Part shown: one piece after another, positions 7,678 to 16,536 of the stretch
Position numbering within the stretch: the stretch's first letter is position 1
How the letters are laid out: every line of letters begins with the position of its first letter
Assembly (NCBI GenBank): GCA_963754045.1
Contig: CAVWEN010000003.1
Coordinates: 186,001-250,000, forward strand
DNA: 64,000 nucleotides
Reading direction: 5' to 3'
DNA from: JALZKA01 sp963754045
Lineage (GTDB): Bacteria; Actinomycetota; Thermoleophilia; Solirubrobacterales; 70-9
Notes under the pieces: model-generated
Seen by the model: the letters and a program-made list of their open reading frames with translations, nothing else
Told to the model about the DNA's origin: nothing
Databases searched by the model: none
Program-made: the position numbers and the translations under genes

Positions 7678-9015
7678 GAGAACCTCTGACGCGGCGCGCC
7701 GGCCGGAGCTGACCGCCCCGTCGATGTAGCCGTTCCAGACGGTCGCCGTTTCGGTGCCGGCCCAGTGGACCGAATCGCAAGGCTCGCGAATCGAGCGCCC
7801 GAAGTCGGTCCAGCCGCTGGGTCCGAAGGCGCCGCCGTAGCATCCGCGCGACCACTGCTCGTCGGCCCAGCTGCGCTCGACGTAGTCGGCTGGGTGTGCG
7901 GCCTGCGCGCCGAACAGGCGGGTGAACACCTCGACCACCTCCTCGCGGCGCTCGGCCTTGGTGCATAGACCCCACTGGCGGGCCGCGCGGCCGTCGAGAA
8001 AGCCGAGCAGAACCCCGGGCGAGCCGTCGTGCGGCGTGTTGTCGAAGATCGCGTTCACCGAGCCGCCGTCGGAGAGGCCGGAGCCGCTCAGCCCCTCGGC
8101 GCGCCAAAACGGCTCCGGGTAGACCGCCATGCACTTGATGATCGCCCCCTGCGCCATCCGCTGGCACATCTGGTCGCGCCGCGCGGGGAGCGGCGGGTCG
8201 AAGTCGATCCGTGTCGTCAGCGTGGGCGACATCGCGACGATCACGCGCTTGGCTCGCACCTCTCCCGCGGCGGAGCCCACGACCACGCCGGAGCCGTCGC
8301 CGGCAATCGTGTTGACCGGCGCCTCGAGGATCAGCCGGTCGCCCAACCGCTCGGCCATGCGGACGGCGACGAGCTGCGAGCCACCGACGAACCGCGACTC
8401 CTGGGCGCCGCCCTCGGTGTCCACCAAGGCCTCGAACCCGCCAGCCGATGAAAGGTAGAAGAGCACGTGGAGCAAGGAGAGATCCTCCGGCTCGGTGCCG
8501 AACACCGTGCGTACGGCCAGGGTGACCAGCATCCGGCCCCCACGCGTGAACAGGTTGCGCCGCATCCAGTGTCCGAACGTCATCCGATCCCAGCGGTCAG
8601 CCCGAGGGGCCTCCCACGGCGCCTCCCCCGGAACCCCCACCATCATCCGATTGAGCTTGCGCCGCGTGCGCTCCAAATCGAGCAGCACGGCGGGATTGAT
8701 TCGTGGAATCGTGCCCCGGTAGCGCCGCACGCGCCCGTTGAACTCGATCAGCGATTCGCCCGTGATGTAGGTGGGATAGGTCTCGACGCCCATGTCCGCG
8801 GCGAGCCCGAGCAGCTCGGTCTGGGTTGGGCCCACCCATTGCCCGCCGACCTCCACGACCTTGCCGCCACCGATCTCGTGGTTGAGGACCCGGCCGCCCA
8901 CCCTGTCGCGGGCCTCGAGAACGACGACCGAGCGGCCCGCCTCCTCGACCGCGAGCGCCGCCGAGAGTCCGGCGAAGCCAGCCCCCACCACGCAGATATC
9001 CGCGCTAGAGTCCAC
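7663..9015 (-). CDS. Flavin monoamine oxidase family protein
   Basis: 450-aa FAD enzyme of the monoamine oxidase/polyamine oxidase family, oxidising amines to aldehydes with H2O2 release. ICVVGAGFAGLSAALAVEEA (residues 7-26) is the FAD Rossmann loop, LEARDRVGGRV near 35-45 is typical, GGQWVGPTQTELLGL lies near 58-72, and the C-terminal VHWAGTETATVWNGYIDGAV is the conserved second FAD-binding segment. The GTG at 9015 follows a TAACGT box by 6 nt, so it is probably leaderless. No membrane anchor is seen. The amine substrate is unknown. Confidence 0.9.
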   Translation of the reverse strand: MDSSADICVVGAGFAGLSAALAVEEAGRSVVVLEARDRVGGRVLNHEIGGGKVVEVGGQWVGPTQTELLGLAADMGVETYPTYITGESLIEFNGRVRRYRGTIPRINPAVLLDLERTRRKLNRMMVGVPGEAPWEAPRADRWDRMTFGHWMRRNLFTRGGRMLVTLAVRTVFGTEPEDLSLLHVLFYLSSAGGFEALVDTEGGAQESRFVGGSQLVAVRMAERLGDRLILEAPVNTIAGDGSGVVVGSAAGEVRAKRVIVAMSPTLTTRIDFDPPLPARRDQMCQRMAQGAIIKCMAVYPEPFWRAEGLSGSGLSDGGSVNAIFDNTPHDGSPGVLLGFLDGRAARQWGLCTKAERREEVVEVFTRLFGAQAAHPADYVERSWADEQWSRGCYGGAFGPSGWTDFGRSIREPCDSVHWAGTETATVWNGYIDGAVSSGRRAASEVLSALN

Positions 9016-9021
9016 CCGGTC

Positions 9022-9027
9022 ACGTTA
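9022..9027 (-). promoter_or_regulatory. -10 box of the amine oxidase gene (leaderless)
   Basis: TAACGT on the minus strand ends 6 nt before the GTG start at 9015. Confidence 0.45.
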
Positions 9028-9044
9028 ATCCAATCGGCGGGGGC

Positions 9045-9638
9045 ATGGACATGAAGCTGATCAATGGGGTCGCAGCGCTCGCGCTCATTGTTGGGGCAAT
9101 CGCGTTCGGCGGAATCGCGCTGGCCGGCAAGAACCGCGCAACACTCGGCAGCGATCTGAGCGAGACGTCGAAGGCTTCGATCGGGTTTGCTTGCGGCCCT
9201 GAGCCGTGCGTTCTCATGCAAGCAAAGCTCCCCGCCCGAAAGACGCGCGCACCGTACCGAGGGTTGGTCAAGCGCTGGCGGTTCGAAACTGTCGACACCG
9301 ATCACGCCGAATACGCGGTGCGCCTGCGGGTGATTCGCAAGGTTGGACCGGGTGAGTTCAAGCTCCTCGAGCGATCTGCGGCCGGCGTGATTCCTGAGGA
9401 CGCCTCTGGCACGTTCAGGTTTCCCGCGAACCTCAAGATCGGGAAACGGGACTTCGTCGGGCTGGAGTTGCCAGCGTCAGACAACACTCAGGGGTTCTAC
9501 GTTTTCGGTGGGACACCCGGCGCTAAGGGACTTTTGTTCGGAGAAGTCCCAGCTGGGCAGTCCACACAAAGCCCCGACGCCGTCTATCCCAACGACGAGT
9601 ACCTCTACAACGCCACTATCAAGCGTAAGCGCCGCTGA
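9045..9638 (+). CDS. Secreted hypothetical protein
   Basis: 197-aa protein, not recognised. An N-terminal hydrophobic stretch (residues 5-26, VAALALIVGAIAFGGIALAG) should act as signal peptide or anchor. The rest is predicted soluble, beta-rich, and contains a Cys pair in FACGPEPC near residue 50 that could form a disulfide outside the cell. The C-terminus is strongly basic (IKRKRR). Two in-frame ATGs (9045, 9051) are possible starts. It lies between the divergent amine oxidase and the carboxylase gene without obvious operon partners. Confidence 0.7.
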   Translation: MDMKLINGVAALALIVGAIAFGGIALAGKNRATLGSDLSETSKASIGFACGPEPCVLMQAKLPARKTRAPYRGLVKRWRFETVDTDHAEYAVRLRVIRKVGPGEFKLLERSAAGVIPEDASGTFRFPANLKIGKRDFVGLELPASDNTQGFYVFGGTPGAKGLLFGEVPAGQSTQSPDAVYPNDEYLYNATIKRKRR

Positions 9639-9661
9639 GCCAATGCTCGTCCAAGCGTGCC

Positions 9662-9667
9662 TAGACT
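9662..9667 (+). promoter_or_regulatory. -10 box before acyl-CoA carboxylase gene (leaderless)
   Basis: TAGACT lies 7 nt before the GTG at 9675, supporting that start over the in-frame GTG at 9657, which is upstream of the box. Confidence 0.55.
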
Positions 9668-9674
9668 TGCACGC

Positions 9675-11219
9675 GTGAGCGAGGACTCCCAGACGAAACC
9701 GAGCGAGTTCCACCGGGCGCTGGAGGCAGCGCTCTCCGGCGGACCCGAGCGCCACCACGAAAAGACGGCCGGGCAGGGCAAGCTGCCGGTGCGCGAGCGG
9801 GTGGAGCGCCTGCTCGATCCGGGCTCGTTCGTCGAGGAGGCGCTGCTCGCCAACTGGGAGCAGGAGGGCCTGGGCGCCGACGGCGTGGTCACCGGGTTCG
9901 GGCTGATCGGCGGGCGCAAGGTGGCGCTGATGGCCAACGACCCGACCGTGAAGGCCGGCTCCTGGGGCGCCAAGACGGTCGAGAAGATCCTCCGCATCCA
10001 GGAGCGGGCGCTGTCGCTGGAGATCCCGATGGTCTACCTCGTGGATTCGGCTGGCGGCCGGATCACCGACCAGATCCAGATGTTCCCCGGGCGTCGCGGG
10101 GCGGGGCGGATCTTCTACAACGAGGTCAAGCTGTCCGGCCGGGTTCCACAGATCTGTCTGCTGTTCGGCCCGTCGGCGGCCGGCGGCGCCTACATCCCAG
10201 CCTTCTGCGACGTGGTGATCATGCGCGACGGCAACGCTTCGATGTACCTGGGCTCGCCGCGGATGGCCGAGATGGTGATCGGCGAGAGCGTGAGCCTGGA
10301 GGAGATGGGCGGCGCGAAGATGCATACCGGCGTATCCGGCTGCGGGCACTTCCTGGCCAAGACCGACGAAGAGGCGATCGAAGCCGCCCGCAACTACCTC
10401 TCCTATATGCCGACGAACTGGCGCGAGCTGCCGCCTACCGCGCCGCCGGCGGACCCCGCGAGTGACGCAACCGTCGGCGAGATCGTCCCCGACGACGAGA
10501 AAACATCCTTCGACGTGAAGGACCTGATCGGGGCGCTGGTCGACGCGGACTCGTTTTGCGAGGTCCACAAGCGCTGGGCGAAGGAGCTGGTCGTCGGCTA
10601 CGCGCGCCTCGACGGGCGTGCGATCGGAATCATCGCCAACCAGCCGAAGTTCAAGGGCGGCGTCCTGTTCGTGGACTCCGCCGACAAGGCCGCGCGATTC
10701 ATCATGACCTGCAACGCGTTCAACATCCCGCTGCTCTTCCTGGCCGACGTGCCGGGGTTCATGATCGGCACCGACGTCGAGCGCCAGGGCATCATCCGCC
10801 ACGGCGCCAAGATGGTTGCGGCCGTCTCCGAGGCAACGGTGCCGAAGATCTCCGTGGTCGTCCGCAAGGCGTACGGGGCTGGGCTTTACGCGATGGCCGG
10901 CCCCGCGTTCGAGCCCGACTGCTGCATCGCGCTGCCGGGCGCTCAGGTCGCGATCATGGGGCCGCAGGCGGCGATCAACGCCGTCTACTTCAACCAGATC
11001 CAGGCGATCGAAGACGAAGCCGAGCGCGAGCAGTTCATCGAGCGCAAGCGCGAGGAGTTCTCGGCCGACATCGACATCCTGCGACTCGCATCCGAACTGG
11101 TGATCGACGCGGTGATCGAGCCCGACGATCTCCGCGGCGAGTTGATTAGTCGCTTTGCCGTAGCCCAGGGCACCACGCGTCAGTTCTCGGATCGGCGCAA
11201 CCCGATCACGCCCGCCTGA
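9675..11219 (+). CDS. Acyl-CoA carboxylase, carboxyltransferase (beta) subunit
   Basis: 514-aa biotin-dependent carboxyltransferase subunit that moves CO2 from carboxybiotin to an acyl-CoA (acetyl-, propionyl- or methylcrotonyl-CoA). Two crotonase-fold halves are seen. The N-terminal half has TAGQGKLPVRERVERLLDPG and GPSAAGGAYIPAFCD, a methylcrotonyl/propionyl-type oxyanion region. The C-terminal half has NQPKFKGGVLFVDSADKAAR, FLADVPGFMIGTDVE and RKAYGAGLYAMAG. No biotin-carboxylase/BCCP alpha subunit is encoded nearby, so the partner must lie elsewhere. With the upstream HMG-CoA-lyase-like gene a methylcrotonyl-CoA (leucine) role is plausible but unproven. Confidence 0.92.
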   Translation: MSEDSQTKPSEFHRALEAALSGGPERHHEKTAGQGKLPVRERVERLLDPGSFVEEALLANWEQEGLGADGVVTGFGLIGGRKVALMANDPTVKAGSWGAKTVEKILRIQERALSLEIPMVYLVDSAGGRITDQIQMFPGRRGAGRIFYNEVKLSGRVPQICLLFGPSAAGGAYIPAFCDVVIMRDGNASMYLGSPRMAEMVIGESVSLEEMGGAKMHTGVSGCGHFLAKTDEEAIEAARNYLSYMPTNWRELPPTAPPADPASDATVGEIVPDDEKTSFDVKDLIGALVDADSFCEVHKRWAKELVVGYARLDGRAIGIIANQPKFKGGVLFVDSADKAARFIMTCNAFNIPLLFLADVPGFMIGTDVERQGIIRHGAKMVAAVSEATVPKISVVVRKAYGAGLYAMAGPAFEPDCCIALPGAQVAIMGPQAAINAVYFNQIQAIEDEAEREQFIERKREEFSADIDILRLASELVIDAVIEPDDLRGELISRFAVAQGTTRQFSDRRNPITPA

Positions 11220-11454
11220 GCGGCTTTCGGCTCCATGTGAACCCCGCACCAGTTGAATCACGCGCTTCGGGCATCGCGAAATTCCGCGCAGCGCTCTCAA
11301 GTGCAGCCCCTCGCACGCCGATGGAGACAGACCGGAGGAGCTTTCGATCAAGGATCTAAAGACACCTGCCGCAACGCTCCTGGAGCGCCTGCGCTGGCTC
11401 GACAGCGACTCCCGCCTCGGACCGGGCGCCAGTACCGGAACGATCGCTCGCACA
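11220..11454 (+). other. Gap before GGDEF gene with strong Shine-Dalgarno
   Basis: No separate gene. The last part (11257-11454) is open in the frame of the downstream GGDEF protein and encodes a plausible amphipathic stretch. GGAGGAG at 11334-11340 is followed after 6 nt by ATC (11347), not by ATG/GTG/TTG. The real GGDEF start may therefore lie here. Confidence 0.45.
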
Positions 11455-12480
11455 ATGGCCTACCTGTTCGGCTCCGGCGCCCTGCTGCTGGTTGCGACGC
11501 TCGTCCTGCCCGGAGCCGACGGTCGTGAATCTGGCCGTCTCGTCGCGATCGCGGGCTGTGCGATGCTCGTCGCGATCTTCTTTGTCCTGAAGTACGAACA
11601 GATCCCACTCTGGTTTTTCAAGCTTGCCCCTGCGCTCGGCACCCTGCTGGTCGGCTTCGTCATCTACTTCGGGGGGGGTGCATCCTCCGCCCCGCACGCG
11701 ATGTATCTGGCGTGGGTGGTGATCGCCTCGGCTTGTTTTTTCCCCCTCAAGCTGACGGCCGCCCACGGCATCTTCGCGGTTGCGATCTACGGGCTGGCCG
11801 CCGAGCTCAGCCCGACCGAGTCGCCGACTCCGGCGATGCTGTCGCTCGCGATGTTCGCGGGCACGATGTCGGTCGTCGCGGTGATCATGAACGGCCTCAC
11901 CGCGCAGCTGAACCAGTTGATGGAGCGTCTGGAGGCAGCCGCGCGCACCGATCCCCTGACCGACCTCCTGAACCGGCGCGCGTTCCAGGAGACCTTCGAC
12001 GCCGAGCTGGCGCGGACCTCACGCACCGGCGACCAGCTCGGACTCATCGTGCTTGACCTCGATGGATTCAAGGCCTATAACGACCGCCACGGCCATCCCG
12101 CGGGCGACCGCGCCCTGCAGCGCCTGGCGTTAGTGCTGGAGCACTGCATGCGGGCGGTAGACCGGATCGCCAGGGTCGGGGGCGAGGAGTTCGCAATCCT
12201 CGCGCCTGAGTGCGACACGGCGGGGGCGATGGCCGTGGCCGAGCGCGTTCGCCGCGCCGTTGAGGTCGAGTTCGGCCGACCCGATGAGGCGTTGACGGCA
12301 AGCTTCGGCGTGGTGAGCACAGGCGGCGGCAGCATGCGCTCGGAGCTTGTAGCCGCGGCCGACCGGGCGCTGTACGAGGCCAAAGACACCGGGCGCAACC
12401 GGATCGTGGCCGCGAGCTACGACCTGGATGCACCACCGGCCTCGCTGGCGGTGAGCTGTGCAGCGAGCGCGACGAAATAG
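11455..12480 (+). CDS. Membrane-bound diguanylate cyclase (GGDEF)
   Basis: 341 aa from the first canonical ATG; four to five membrane segments fill about residues 1-150, then a GGDEF domain (about 160-320). The active-site motif is GGEEF, preceded by RAVD at the I-site position, so product inhibition by c-di-GMP is likely. DPLTDLLNRRAF at the domain start and DLDGFKAYNDRHGH (metal/GTP binding) are intact, so it should be active. The in-frame extension upstream of 11455 and the Shine-Dalgarno at 11334-11340 suggest the protein starts about 36 residues earlier at a non-standard codon. The last 64 bp overlap the convergent acetoacetyl-CoA synthetase gene. Confidence 0.88.
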   Translation: MAYLFGSGALLLVATLVLPGADGRESGRLVAIAGCAMLVAIFFVLKYEQIPLWFFKLAPALGTLLVGFVIYFGGGASSAPHAMYLAWVVIASACFFPLKLTAAHGIFAVAIYGLAAELSPTESPTPAMLSLAMFAGTMSVVAVIMNGLTAQLNQLMERLEAAARTDPLTDLLNRRAFQETFDAELARTSRTGDQLGLIVLDLDGFKAYNDRHGHPAGDRALQRLALVLEHCMRAVDRIARVGGEEFAILAPECDTAGAMAVAERVRRAVEVEFGRPDEALTASFGVVSTGGGSMRSELVAAADRALYEAKDTGRNRIVAASYDLDAPPASLAVSCAASATK

Positions 12481-14417
12481 TCCAGAGCCTTTGGGTTGGC
12501 CAGCGAATCGCGGCTCGCAGCGCGTTCGGCCGGCGTCCCGGTGAGGATGCGCTTTACGGGCACTTCCAGGACCTTTCCCGATAGCGTCCGCGGCACCTCG
12601 ACGATCGCGTAGACCTCGTTCGGAACGTGTCGCGGTGAGCACTGCTCTCGGATTCGTGCCGCCAGGGTGCGCCGGATCTCATCGCTTAGCTCGGCGCCCT
12701 CCCGCATGACGACGAACAGCGGCATCCAGCCCTCCGTCCCCGGCCGGGGGATGTCGACGACGAGCGCGTCGACCACCTCGTCTACCGACTGCACCGCGCG
12801 GTAGATCTCGCTGGTGCCCATACGAATGCCCGAGCGGTTGATGGTCGAGTCCGAGCGCCCGTAGATCACCGCGGTTCCCCGCGAGGTGATCTCGATCCAG
12901 TCGCCGTGGCGCCAGACGCCCGGGTACATGTCGAAGTAGGAGGAGCGGTAGCGCTCGCCGCCGGGGTCGTTCCAAAAATGGAGTGGCATCGAGGGCATTG
13001 GCGCGGTGATCACCAGCTCGCCCACCTCGTCGGTGACCGGCTGCCCCTCTTCGTCGAACGCCTCGACCCTGCATCCCAGCGCGCGCGCTTGCAGTTCGCC
13101 TCGGTAAACGGGCAGGATCGGCACGCCGCCGACGAAGGCGGTGCAGACATCCGTGCCGCCCGAGGTCGAGAAGAGCCACGTGTCCGACCCGAGCTGATCG
13201 TAGATCCAGCCGAAACCCTCTGGGTCAAGGGGAGACCCCGTCGAGCCGACCGCGCGCAGCGCTGAGAGATCGCGGCCCGAGGACGGCTCCACTCCGGCCT
13301 TCATCGAGGCCGCGATGAAGCTGGCGCTGGTCCCGAAAGTGGTGGCACCCGAGCGTTCGGCGAGGTTCCAGAGCACGTCCAAGTCCGGGTGGCCCGGGTT
13401 GCCGTCGTAGAGAACGATCGAGGCCGGGGTGAGCAATGCCGAAACGAGGAAGTTCCACATCATCCAGCCGGTCGTTGTAAACCAGAAGACACGATCGCCT
13501 TCACCGGCGTCGACGTGCAGGCCCAGGTGCTTGAGGTGTTCGAGCAGGATCCCCCCGTGGCCCTGGACGATTGCCTTCGGCAGCCCGGTCGTGCCGGACG
13601 AGTAGAGCACCCACAGGGGATGGTCGAACGCGACCGGGTCGAAGGAGAGCTTGGCGCCCTCACCGCTGGAGCGCAGCTCGGCCCAGCCGACCGCATCGGA
13701 CAGGACGGAGTCGTCCGGCGAAGGGTTGAGATAGGGAACCAGAACGGTGTGCTCAAGGGTTGGCATCTCGGCCTGAAGGCCCGCGACGGTCTCGAGGCGG
13801 TCGAAGTCCTTGCCCCCGTATCGGTAGCCATCGACCGCAAAAAGCACCTTCGGCTCGATCTGGGCGAAGCGGTCGATGACTGAGCGGGCACCGAAGTCGG
13901 GCGAGCAACTTGACCAGACGGCACCGATCGACGCTGTGGCGCAGAACGCCACCAGCGCTTCCGGAACGTTCGGCAGGTAGGCGACGACGCGGTCGCCCTG
14001 TTCGACGCCGAGCTTGCGCAGCCCCGCTGCAACCTCGGCGACCTGTCTGCGCAACTCGCCCCAGGTGAGCGAGCCGAGCACGCGTAGCTCCGAGGCGTGT
14101 TGGACTGCCAGCGCATCGTCGCTCTTGTCGCGAAAGAGGTGCTCGGCGTAGTTCAGTCGGCTGCCCTCGAACCATTGCGCTCCGGGCATCTCCCGATTAC
14201 CGAGGACCGCTGCCGGTGCCGCGGCCAGGACGTCGAAGTGGTCCCAGATCGAGCGCCAGAAGGCGTCCAGATCGTCCACCGACCAGCGCCAGAGGGCGTC
14301 GTAGTCGCCGCCGAAGTCGAGATCGCGCTCGGCTGCGAGCCAGCGCATGTACCTGGCCATGGCCGTGCGCTCGATCGCCTCGTCGGATGGCTCCCAGAGC
14401 TTCGTCGGCGCGTCCAC
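12417..14417 (-). CDS. aacS: Acetoacetate-CoA ligase (acetoacetyl-CoA synthetase)
   Basis: 666-aa acyl-adenylate-forming enzyme converting acetoacetate, ATP and CoA to acetoacetyl-CoA. The N-terminal ACAS domain (W-x(n)-NYAEHLF) is present. P-loop-like LYSSGTTGLPKAIV lies near residue 285, TTTGWMMWNFLVSAL near 335, and STSGGTDVCTAFVGG near 440, a combination typical of acetoacetyl-CoA rather than acetyl-CoA synthetases. The C-terminal catalytic lysine is in LSGKVLEVPVKR near 620. The GTG start at 14417 lies 7 nt after a TAGCCT box. It would salvage acetoacetate from the HMG-CoA-lyase-like reaction. The 3' end overlaps the GGDEF gene by 64 bp. Confidence 0.93.
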   Translation of the reverse strand: MDAPTKLWEPSDEAIERTAMARYMRWLAAERDLDFGGDYDALWRWSVDDLDAFWRSIWDHFDVLAAAPAAVLGNREMPGAQWFEGSRLNYAEHLFRDKSDDALAVQHASELRVLGSLTWGELRRQVAEVAAGLRKLGVEQGDRVVAYLPNVPEALVAFCATASIGAVWSSCSPDFGARSVIDRFAQIEPKVLFAVDGYRYGGKDFDRLETVAGLQAEMPTLEHTVLVPYLNPSPDDSVLSDAVGWAELRSSGEGAKLSFDPVAFDHPLWVLYSSGTTGLPKAIVQGHGGILLEHLKHLGLHVDAGEGDRVFWFTTTGWMMWNFLVSALLTPASIVLYDGNPGHPDLDVLWNLAERSGATTFGTSASFIAASMKAGVEPSSGRDLSALRAVGSTGSPLDPEGFGWIYDQLGSDTWLFSTSGGTDVCTAFVGGVPILPVYRGELQARALGCRVEAFDEEGQPVTDEVGELVITAPMPSMPLHFWNDPGGERYRSSYFDMYPGVWRHGDWIEITSRGTAVIYGRSDSTINRSGIRMGTSEIYRAVQSVDEVVDALVVDIPRPGTEGWMPLFVVMREGAELSDEIRRTLAARIREQCSPRHVPNEVYAIVEVPRTLSGKVLEVPVKRILTGTPAERAASRDSLANPKALDYFVALAAQLTASEAGGASRS

Positions 14418-14424
14418 GCGCGGC

Positions 14425-14430
14425 AGGCTA
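14425..14430 (-). promoter_or_regulatory. -10 box of acetoacetyl-CoA synthetase gene (leaderless)
   Basis: TAGCCT on the minus strand ends 7 nt before the GTG at 14417. The box overlaps the 3' end of the M28 peptidase gene. Confidence 0.5.
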
Positions 14431-15621
14431 TCCAGGCGTGCGGGTGGTCCGGGCGACGTCGGCGTCGAGCGCGTCGATCAGGTCCCGCGCGAAGCCGCGG
14501 GTGCGCTCGAGCGCACCCGTGTCGATCGCGCCAGGAACGTCCTCGGGCGAGTGGTGGTGCTCCGGCAGGATCCGCCCGGCTGGGAGGCAGGTGAGTGCGG
14601 TTGCACGCCAGCCCACGGCCCGAGCCGCCAGGGCGTCCGTGGCGGATCCATGGGCAAGCGGGGTGGCCGTGGGCTGGGTGGAGCCAGCAACGGCGACGGC
14701 CTCACACAGCTCCACCATTCTGCGGTCCATCTCGAAGGAGACGGTGAGCCCCTCGGAGGTCACGTAGCGCAGCCGTCCCGAGCCCACGGAGTCGATCGCC
14801 AGCACAAAGGTGCTCGCGGCGTCGAACTCCTTGTGGTTGGCGCGGGCAAAAGCGCGCATGCCCTGTGCTCCGCACTCCTCGCCGCCGCTCAGGATCACCC
14901 AGACGTCAAGGTGTCCGGTGGGACGCTCCGCCAGGTCGGCTGCCAGTGTCATCGCGACGGCGACACCTGATGCGTTGTCGTTGGCGCCGGGCACCACCGC
15001 GGAGAACTGCACGTCCACCATTAGGAATGTGGTGGCCAGCAAGATCAGCGTTGGGCCGATCTGGAGCAGCGACATCAGGTCCGCCTCGACACCAGCCATC
15101 CGCGCTCCCAACATCGGCAGCAGCGAGGCGAGCGACCAGAAGATGATCCGGCTGGGCGGGAATGGAAGCCATCCGTCGAGCCGGGAGAGGCGGGTCACCG
15201 CCTTGGGGCGAAAGATGTAGCCCGTGCGGGCCGTGTCGAGGTGGGCGACCAGCAGCAGTCGCGCCGGCGCCGTCGGCTTTGGTCCGGGTGAGACGACGTT
15301 TTGTGATGCGCGCCGGAAGAACAGCGACCGCAGGAGGTAGGTGCGGGTGTTCAGGTCCAGGTAGAGCGACGTCGCGGTCAGCAGCACGATCGCGAAGCCC
15401 ACCGGGGGCGAGGCGACGGCCACCAAGCTGCCGGCGAAACCAAGCAGGCAGTGGACGGCCCAAACGAGGTAGACCTGCGGATGAACGTGGATGGGCTCGA
15501 CTCGAACCTCGCGCCCGGCGTTGCGAAGCCGCTCCGCAAAGCGGTTGGCGGCGCGACGCTCGGCATCCGAGCCAGGGCGGCGTCGCTCGAACGAGCAGAG
15601 CTCTTCGATGATCTTCAGCAT
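14428..15621 (-). CDS. M28 family zinc peptidase with internal membrane segments
   Basis: 397-aa protein starting at ATG 15621. Two hydrophobic helices at about residues 50-92 and two more near 155-210 are inserted before the catalytic core. Metal-ligand motifs of M28: LLVAHLDTA (His, Asp) near 128, GANDNASGVA (bridging Asp) near 220, GGEECGAQGM (catalytic and metal Glu) near 253, SHSTDA-equivalent AHGSATDA near 338, and LPEHHHSPEDV with the last His near 368. Probably an aminopeptidase or carboxypeptidase-like enzyme at the membrane. An open reading frame continues upstream but crosses the tRNA-Leu gene, so the internal ATG is chosen. Confidence 0.85.
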   Translation of the reverse strand: MLKIIEELCSFERRRPGSDAERRAANRFAERLRNAGREVRVEPIHVHPQVYLVWAVHCLLGFAGSLVAVASPPVGFAIVLLTATSLYLDLNTRTYLLRSLFFRRASQNVVSPGPKPTAPARLLLVAHLDTARTGYIFRPKAVTRLSRLDGWLPFPPSRIIFWSLASLLPMLGARMAGVEADLMSLLQIGPTLILLATTFLMVDVQFSAVVPGANDNASGVAVAMTLAADLAERPTGHLDVWVILSGGEECGAQGMRAFARANHKEFDAASTFVLAIDSVGSGRLRYVTSEGLTVSFEMDRRMVELCEAVAVAGSTQPTATPLAHGSATDALAARAVGWRATALTCLPAGRILPEHHHSPEDVPGAIDTGALERTRGFARDLIDALDADVARTTRTPG

Positions 15622-15632
15622 GCGGCGGTCAA

Positions 15633-15716
15633 TACGGCGGGTGGGGCTCGAACCCACAAGCTCTTGCGAGCAATGGATTTTGAATCCATCTCCTTTACCA
15701 GTTTGGACACCGCCGC
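15633..15716 (-). tRNA. tRNA-Leu (anticodon CAA)
   Basis: 84-nt class II tRNA on the minus strand. Acceptor GCGGCGG pairs with CCGCCGT (one G-U), the anticodon stem ATGGA/TCCAT encloses a loop with CAA, and there is a long variable arm (TGCTCGCAAGAGCTTG). The T-arm GTGGG-TTCGAGC-CCCAC is perfect. Discriminator A73; no CCA is encoded. Confidence 0.95.
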
Positions 15717-15761
15717 TTGCGCCCCCATTCTGCCAACCACAGGATGCGATTGGGGCACCGC

Positions 15762-15767
15762 TAGCCT
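15762..15767 (+). promoter_or_regulatory. -10 box before SRAP gene (leaderless)
   Basis: TAGCCT lies 7 nt before the GTG at 15775. Confidence 0.5.
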
Positions 15768-15774
15768 CGATTGG

Positions 15775-16464
15775 GTGTGTGGTCGCTACACGCTTGTCGA
15801 TCCCGATCCGCGGATCCTGCGCATGCGCTTCGGCCTGAACGAGGACGCCAAGCTGGCGTGCAAGCCCCGCTTCAACATCGCGCCGACCGATCCAGTGCTT
15901 GCCGTGCGTGAGCTTGCCAAGGAGCGTCAACCCGGCGATCTGCGCTGGGGGTTGATCCCGGGCAAGTGGGCGTTCGAGCGCAAGGGCCGTCCCCTGATCA
16001 ACGCTCGCGCCGAGACCATCGCCAACCAGCCCGCGTTCGCGGCGTCGTTCCGGCAGCGGCGGTGCCTGATCCCGGCGGACGGTTTCTACGAGTGGCGCCG
16101 CGACGACGAAGGCAAGGTGCCGATCTGGTTCTCGATGCCGGACGAGGCGCCGTTTGCCTTCGCAGGACTCTGGGCGGAGTACCACCCGCCCGGCGCCGAC
16201 GTGATCACGAGCTGCACGATCGTCACCTGTGGACCAAACGAGCTGATGCGGCCGATTCACGACCGAATGCCGGTGATTTTGAGCCGTGACGCGGAGTCGG
16301 TGTGGCTCGATTCGCGTACCCACCCCGACGAGCTGGTCGAGCTCCTCGCTCCCGCGCCTGATGGCGTGCTGGTTGCGCGGGAGGTGGGTGATGGCGTCAA
16401 CAGCGTTCGCAACGACTCACCCGAGCTGGTTACGCCGCGGACGGTGGGTGACCGTCTCTTCTAG
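15775..16464 (+). CDS. SOS response-associated peptidase (SRAP, HMCES/YedK family)
   Basis: 229-aa SRAP protein that shields abasic sites in single-stranded DNA by a thiazolidine cross-link. The start codon is followed directly by Cys (VCGRYTL), so removal of Met exposes the catalytic Cys2. Further family residues: NIAPTDPV near 35, RWGLIPGKW near 57, INARAET (Asn/Glu) near 74, RCLIPADGFYEWR near 95-107, and PIHDRMPVIL with the active-site His near 162. Length is normal. A GTG start with a leaderless -10 box is well supported. It lies divergent to tRNA-Leu, with no repair operon around it. Confidence 0.94.
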   Translation: MCGRYTLVDPDPRILRMRFGLNEDAKLACKPRFNIAPTDPVLAVRELAKERQPGDLRWGLIPGKWAFERKGRPLINARAETIANQPAFAASFRQRRCLIPADGFYEWRRDDEGKVPIWFSMPDEAPFAFAGLWAEYHPPGADVITSCTIVTCGPNELMRPIHDRMPVILSRDAESVWLDSRTHPDELVELLAPAPDGVLVAREVGDGVNSVRNDSPELVTPRTVGDRLF

Positions 16465-16536
16465 TGCAGGTCGACTAAAGCTCGCGACTGCGGGCGTCGA
16501 TAGCCTAATATCGGCTCGCTAGCAGCAAAAAGACGG

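Noticed and set aside
9477..11453. 658-codon open frame on the minus strand
   Set aside because: Antisense to the acyl-CoA carboxylase gene, no family resemblance.
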